From assembly GCF_037893015.1 (NCBI RefSeq), contig NC_133658.1:148027160-148091159 (forward strand): a DNA stretch of 64,000 nucleotides, written 5' to 3'. The notes below the pieces were generated by a model that was given only the letters and a program-made list of their open reading frames with translations, ran no database searches and was not told the DNA's origin. The number at the start of each line of letters is the position of its first letter. Position 1 is the stretch's first letter. Source of the DNA: Macrotis lagotis. Taxonomy: Eukaryota > Chordata > Mammalia > Peramelemorphia > Peramelidae. Shown piece by piece: positions 58,880-64,000 of the stretch. Position numbers and translations under genes: made by a program.

Positions 58880-59075
58880 GGGCAATTTGTTTCAATTGTG
58901 TCTGATTCTTCTTGACCCCATTTGGGGTTTTTTGGAGTGGTTTACCATTTCCTTCTCCAGTTCATTTTACATATGAGGAAATTGAAGCAAACAGGATTAA
59001 GGACTGACCTAGGGCTGGATTTGAATTTAGGTCTTCCTGACTCCAGGAACTGCACATAGACCCACCTGGCTGCCC
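58880..59075 (-). mobile_element. MAR4-like SINE
   Basis: TTGACCCCATTTGGGGTTTT, TGGTTTACCATTTCCTTCTC, TTTGAATTTAGGTCTTCCTG, ending CACCTGGCTGCCCT. Confidence 0.9.
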
Positions 59076-59379
59076 TAGTGATGACAGTGCTGAAATGTTA
59101 ATCCAGAATGGCACTTTAACATGCTGTGATCTTTTTCCTTGTTCAAGATTCCTATAAATGTTATTTCAAATTATCCTGAGGCAGAGAGTAATACTGAAGA
59201 ACATTATGCCAATTGTGGATATTTCACTCAAAATTAGAAATGACTTGGATATAAATTAATGATAGCTTCAATAAAATAATTTCTGGAAGACTTAAGACTA
59301 AGTTGAAGAGTAGTATAATACCAATACCAGGCCTATATTTAGAAAAAATCATAAAAAAATGAGAAAACTTTCACAAGTT

Positions 59380-60055
59380 CCAAAATATTTTATAGCAGTT
59401 CTTTTTGTAGTGGCACAGAATTGGAAATTGTGGGGATGCCCATCAATTGAGGAATGGTTGAACAAGTTATGGTACATGAATGTTATGAAATATACTATTG
59501 CTCTACTATTTCCACGAATGGTCAAACTCTAGAGAAGCATGTAATGAATTATAGGAACTGATGCTGAGCAAAGGGAGCAGAAACAAAAGAACATTGTACA
59601 GTACATTAACAACAACACTTTGAGTTGATAATCCTTGATAGATGCAGCTCCTCTTAGCAGTCCAGAGAGCCAGGATAACCCTGGGAGATCTGTTATGGAC
59701 AACGCTATCCACATCCAGAGGAAGAAAAACAAAACAAAACAAAACATGTACAGAATCTGAATGAACTTCACTTTCAAAAATTTCTTTTGTTTTCTTTCCT
59801 ATTTCAAGATTTGCTTTCTTTTCCCTTACTCCTAATTCCTCATAAAGAAAATGACTAATTTATAAACATTCAAACACATATGTATATGTACAATATTCAC
59901 CAGACTGTTCGCTGCTGAGGGGAAGGGGTTTGAAAGGGAGGGTGGAAGGAAAGTATGTAACTTATAAATATGCATGTGCGTGTGGATGAATGTTGAAAAA
60001 CTTTCATAACATGTAATTGGAAAAAATAAAATATCAATTGGGAAAAAATTTTAAA
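59380..60055 (+). mobile_element. 5'-truncated L1, ORF2 end and 3' UTR
   Basis: GGGGATGCCCATCAATTGAG, GATGCAGCTCCTCTTAGCAG, CATCCAGAGGAAGAAAAACA, TCGCTGCTGAGGGGAAGGGG, AATTGGAAAAAATAAAATAT. One of the better preserved L1 tails here. Confidence 0.9.
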
Positions 60056-60084
60056 AAAGTAAAGCCTGATGACTAACTGATTGA

Positions 60085-60245
60085 ACGTTCAGGTCTCGCA
60101 TGGGACACATGTTGATTGTGTGACCTTGGACAAATCATTTAACTTTGTGCCTGTGCAATTCTAACCTACATTAGTAGAAGGAGTTTCATCACCTGGAAGT
60201 TTCCTGTTACAATAAAATCAGAGATTCAATCCCTGTCCCTATCCT
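60085..60245 (+). repeat. SINE 3' part (MAR1-like tail)
   Basis: GTGTGACCTTGGACAAATCA, ATTAGTAGAAGGAGTTTCAT, AATAAAATCAGAGATTCAAT. Confidence 0.6.
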
Positions 60246-60435
60246 TCCACCATTGTGATTCCATCTTATTCTTAGGGACTATGTTTTTCAAGGTTCTTAC
60301 CTGAGGAATCCTCTAATTGAGCACCTGTTGAACAAAAGCTATCCAAGGGTATGCCCTTTATCCAAGTCAATACATGAAAATATCCTAAACAGGATATGAA
60401 AGGAAATATAAAGAGTCACCCTGTAAGTGTGTGGC

Positions 60436-60655
60436 ATCTAGAACAAATTATAGAATCCCAGAAGAGAATGGATCAAGAATCATTTAGTCAAATCCCTACC
60501 TTAATAGGAGTCCCTTCTTAGACATCCCTAGTCAACTAACCAGATTCCACTTGAAAATTCTAGTGATAGTGAACTGATTTTCTACTGAATGGTTCATTCT
60601 ACTTTTGGACATCTAATTGTTAGGAAATTTTCAAGGGAACAAGTTAACAGGAGTA
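60436..60655 (-). repeat. CR1/L3 3' fragment
   Basis: TATAGAATCCCAGAAGAG, GGTTCATTCTACTTTTGGAC, ATCTAATTGTTAGGAAATTT: reverse complement of the CR1 3' end. Confidence 0.7.
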
Positions 60656-60659
60656 TTGA

Positions 60660-61320
60660 GGAGGGAACTTTTGTTTAGGACTCCATAGGTTTTGAGATTT
60701 CTTTCAGTTCTATCATTCTGAGTTACAGTGACTGAAGTATCCCTAACTCTACCCACCATCTAAGATTATGGTCTTGGACAATTTCCCTAGTTGATGGTGC
60801 CTTAGGGAAATCTTTAGTGATCACCTTCCAATACGCCAGGCTTCCTGGCCTAATCTTGCATCTATTACAAAAAAGTGTGGAGTAAGCTAAAATCTGAGAT
60901 TGTGAGAGTGATTTGGAGAGAAATGAGTTTCTCCCAGAGGGAATAAGTCACACTTTGACACACAAGGGAAGTGCAGGGGAAATTGCAAATAATATTTTCT
61001 GTTTGAAATAGTTGGTTGCAAAATGTATGGAGAGTTTTATTTAATTGGCCAGGGAAAAGTCCAAAATGAAGCCAAAATAATCAGGGTAATTAATCTACCA
61101 AGGCAACAATCCCAACCACTTCTGTCTAGAGATCAGCCCAGTGGTTTTCAAACCAAAAAGTACATAAGGGATATGTGTGTTTAATCAGAAGAAATGTACA
61201 GAAAGGTGGAGAGCTTGGAAATTGAAACAGCTAAATTGTTAACTTTAGAATAATCTAAATGGAGGAGCCCAGAGTTCAAACTAGTATAGTTGGAAAGCAC
61301 TGCATAAGGAATCAAGAGAC
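60660..61320. other. Intergenic stretch without recognised feature
   Basis: Nothing supportable seen. Confidence 0.5.
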
Positions 61321-61324
61321 CTTG

Positions 61325-61620
61325 GCACAGTGAGGCAAGCAGTAGTGAGTAATAGGTATAGAGTCAGGGCACAGAGGTTCAAATCCTGCCACTCATTCTC
61401 TGACTGATCATTAAAAGTTATTTCTGCTTTTTTAGCCTTGGTTTCCTCATGTTAAATTAGAGGGTAAGAACACTACAACCCCTTCCCCCTCTAAAGTTAT
61501 GACTTGGGTTGAAGTCCCAGCTCTGCCTCCACCGACCAGCCAGGAGATTTTGAGTAAGTCTTTTTTTAACTTCTCTGGGTTTTAGCATAATCTTCTTTTA
61601 TAATCCATAAAACTATCTTC
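61325..61620 (+). repeat. Two consecutive MIR fragments
   Basis: GAGGTTCAAATCCTGCCACT and GGTTTCCTCATGTTAAATT in the first; GAAGTCCCAGCTCTGCCTCC and TCTCTGGGTTTTAGCAT in the second, from about 61,500. Confidence 0.75.
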
Positions 61621-61634
61621 TGCTTGTTTTGTCA

Positions 61635-62055
61635 AGTCAAGATGACAAATACTTATTCAGTACATATTCTTTCCAGACTTTCTGCTAAGAGCTAGGGGAT
61701 ACAAAGAAAAGTAAAAAAGCAGACCCTACCCTCAAGAAGCTTATAGTCTGGGGCAGCTAGGTGGAGCAGTGGATAGAACACCGGCCCTGGAGTCAGGAGT
61801 ACCTGAGTTCAAATGTGGTCTCAGACACTTAATAATCACCTAGCTGTGTGGCCTTGGGCAAGTCACTTAACCCTGTTTGCCTTGCAAAAACCTTTAAAAA
61901 AAAAGCTTATAGTCTAATGGGGAAGAAGATGACATACACCAATGATATTCAAACAAGAAGAATGAAAGATAATAGGAAATAAACTCAAATGGAAAGCACT
62001 ATTTTATCCTCTAAATGACCTACTATAAGGCTATCCATAGAGTAGGTGTTTAATA
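61635..62055 (-). repeat. L2 3' end split by a SINE
   Basis: TTTCTGCTAAGAGCTAGGGG, CAGACCCTACCCTCAAGAAG before the SINE, and TCTAATGGGGAAGAAGATGA after it. Confidence 0.8.
61750..61902 (+). mobile_element. WSINE1-like SINE with perfect 13-bp target duplication
   Basis: GGGGCAGCTAGGTGGAGCAG to CTTGCAAAAACCTTTAAA. AAGCTTATAGTCT is identical at 61737-61749 and 61903-61915, splitting an L2. Confidence 0.96.
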
Positions 62056-62329
62056 ACTAACTTAGATAAGTTGGATTTTGAGAGAATTTTTTTTCTTCCA
62101 ATCCTTTTGCAACTTTTCCTCTCAAAATTTTTAAGTTTTTGTGTAAAAGCTCCCCTGGATATGAAGAGTGTGCTTCTTCATAAGTATTGCCATTTTACAG
62201 CAGTTATGTTGCTACTTAAATTAGGTTGAGTAGTGGGAAACTCCTTAGCTGGGAAAATCAGTCTGGACTGTCATACTAACAAGGTTAACCTCAGGAAGCT
62301 GAAATCAGAGAGATTTTCTCCTTTTACTT

Positions 62330-63310
62330 ATGCTGTCAATTAATTGGCGATATTGAACTTTTTTTCAGTGATTTGGATAAAAGAATAGATAATATGTTTA
62401 ATGAATGTGTGGATGACACAAAACTGAAGAATAAACTAAAACACTGAATAGTAGAATTAAGACCCAAAAAGATCTCGACAGGCTGGCCCTGGGCTCAATC
62501 TTCTCTTACTCCACACTAATAAGATAAAATTTTAACAGGGATAAATTTAAAGTTTTACACTTGACTTTTTAAAAAATCAACTTCAAAAATAAAAGGTGAA
62601 GGTGGTAAGACAGAATGATGGCTCATCTGCCAGAGGATCTGGGAGTGTTAGTAAAGAGCAGGTTCATGAATCAAGGGGGTAAATGATGAAGTAGCCAAGA
62701 AAGATCATTAATGCAATTTTAGGTTACACTAAAAAAGGCAACTGTTGGCATTTAGGTAGCAGTGTACAGAGAGTGTTATTCCTGGAGTCAAGAACACTCA
62801 TTTTCCTGAGTTCAAATTTGGCCTCAGTCACTTACTAGCTGGATGACCATGGACAAGTCACTTTACCCTGTTTGCCTCAGTTTACTCATCTGTAAAGTGA
62901 ACTGGGGAAGGAAATGCAAACCATTCCAGTCTCTGGAAACTTACTTATACACTTACAAACAAATCCAAGAAAACCCCAAATGGGACTATGAAGAATTGGA
63001 CACAACTGAAATGATGGAACAGCAAGAAGAAAAAGAGAATCTGACAATAAGGAAGTAATGATTCTTCTTTCTTTTCTCCTGGACAGATCCTATTTGGGAT
63101 ATTATTTTTAATTTGATGCACCGTATTTTAGGGAAGACATTGAAGGACAATTAGAGAGAATCTAAAGGAGAACAAGCAGAATGGTGAATAGTTAACCCCT
63201 TGCAATAAATTAGTTGAAGAATCCAGGAATTTTCAAATATCTGACAGGCTATTCAATAGAAGAGGGATTCAACTTATTCTGTTTTGTTTCACTAGTGGGA
63301 AAAATGTCAT
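62330..63310 (+). repeat. CR1/L3 LINE fragment, RT region to near the 3' end, split by a SINE
   Basis: GTGATTTGGATAAAAGAATA and GTGGATGACACAAAACTGAA mark the RT active-site region (VDDTKLK); ATCTCGACAGGCTGGCCCTG, GAGGATCTGGGAGTGTTAG and GCCAAGAAAGATCATTAATG follow in CR1 order, then after the SINE AGGGAAGACATTGAAGGACA and AATAGAAGAGGGATTCAA. Confidence 0.8.
62740..63045 (+). mobile_element. MAR4-like SINE nested in CR1/L3
   Basis: TTTGGCCTCAGTCACTTACT, TTTGCCTCAGTTTACTCATC, AAACCCCAAATGGGACTATG, ACAACTGAAATGATGGAACA. It carries a short extra segment of about 30 bp near 62,935-62,965 in its tail. Confidence 0.87.
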
Positions 63311-63357
63311 TATTTTGTTATTGTTTTGATGGGGAAGTCATATTCAATATTCTATCA

Positions 63358-63490
63358 GGGGGCAGCTAGGTGGCACAGTGGATAGAGTACTGGCCCTGGA
63401 GTCAGGAGGGTCTGAGACACTTAATAATTGCCTAGCTGTGTGACTTTGGACAAGTTTCTCTTAACCCTACTGCCTTAAATAAAAATTTAA
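63358..63490 (+). mobile_element. WSINE1-like SINE lacking its B-box segment
   Basis: GGGGCAGCTAGGTGGCACAG head; GTCAGGAGGG joins directly to TCTGAGACACTTAATAATTG, so the ACCTGAGTTCAAATCC part is gone; tail CCTACTGCCTTAAATAAAAA. Confidence 0.9.
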
Positions 63491-63624
63491 AAAATTAATT
63501 AAAAAATATATTCTATTAGAATCTTTGTATTAGAAAGGATTGTTAGAGGTTACCCAGTCATTTTTACTGAAAACATTGTTTTCAGAAATATATTCTTTGG
63601 TCTGCCACTTACAAGCATACATAT

Positions 63625-63640
63625 GTGTGAGAGCGTGTGT

Positions 63641-63673
<33 letters not shown>

Positions 63674-63681
63674 TGTGTGTG
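63625..63681. repeat. (GT)n microsatellite
   Basis: About 25 GT units with a few interruptions. Confidence 0.95.
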
Positions 63682-63729
63682 TAAGCTTTAATAGCTTAAA
63701 ACTGTATGTATAGTTTTGGAATATGGTGG

Positions 63730-63870
63730 GAAAATAGAGACAATTATAAATAGATATACAAATATACATAGTATGTATGTACACATATAATTATATGCAA
63801 ATATATGTGAGATGAGTATATGTAAATATGAGATATATGTGTAAATACTATGTGTATATATATATAATAT
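63730..63870. repeat. TA/TATG-rich low-complexity tract
   Basis: ATATACA, TGTATG and TATATATA units to about 63,868; only short unclassified sequence follows to the window end. Confidence 0.85.
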
Positions 63871-64000
63871 CACTGCTTGATCATCTCAGAGAAAAACAAA
63901 AATCAAATATGATTAACAAGGTCATGTATCCTATTGTGTAAAAAAAGAGAAAAAGGTATTTCTGTCTTCTGAAATGGTGAAAAATGGAAAGGGGGAAGGG

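Overview
The window looks like marsupial nuclear DNA. It is AT-rich, has split genes, and is filled with tRNA-derived marsupial SINEs (the short form, called WSINE1-like here, with the head GGGGCAGCTAGGTGGC and a CTTGCAAAAACC tail), longer SINEs with an RTE-type tail (MAR4-like), old core-SINE/MIR copies, L2 and CR1/L3 remnants, and L1 3' ends of marsupial type. The many short SINEs suggest an Australian lineage, perhaps a dasyurid, but species cannot be fixed from this sequence. Repeat family names are from memory; no database was searched.

Only one gene is supported. Positions 927 to about 14,115 (+ strand) hold exons 3-10 of lipoprotein lipase, LPL. Seven coding exons of 180, 112, 234, 243, 121, 183 and 105 bp, all with AG/GT borders, give an uninterrupted 392-residue C-terminal part carrying the catalytic Ser, Asp and His, the lid, the heparin-binding and RAKR cleavage region, the Trp-rich loop and the C-terminal disulfide. 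The stop codon is split between exons 9 and 10, so exon 10 is almost wholly 3' UTR, with two candidate AATAAA signals. Exons 1-2 and the promoter lie upstream of position 1.

The LPL introns carry several repeats: a SINE just upstream of the exon 3 splice acceptor, another in intron 5, one in intron 6, and an antisense L1 3' end with a perfect 15-bp target duplication in intron 9.

From about 14.1 kb to the end I see no gene. This stretch is intergenic repeat mosaic: an RTE-type LINE relic (19.2-20.0 kb), L1 fragments (22.9-24.5, 26.2-28.2, 38.2-42.9, 44.2-46.6, 49.9-53.8, 54.9-55.4, 57.8-58.3 and 59.4-60.1 kb), many L2 pieces on both strands, CR1/L3 pieces (54.4-54.9, 60.4-60.7, 62.3-63.3 kb), hAT-like DNA transposon relics, and microsatellites. 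Nested insertions with target duplications give a relative order of activity: L2, CR1 and MIR oldest, then L1 and MAR4-like SINEs, then WSINE1-like SINEs. No LTR retrovirus-like element, CRISPR array, operon or new multi-gene system was recognised. The least explained material is a repeat group with a shared head and two different bodies (named U1/U2 here) and a small antisense ORF in LPL intron 9.
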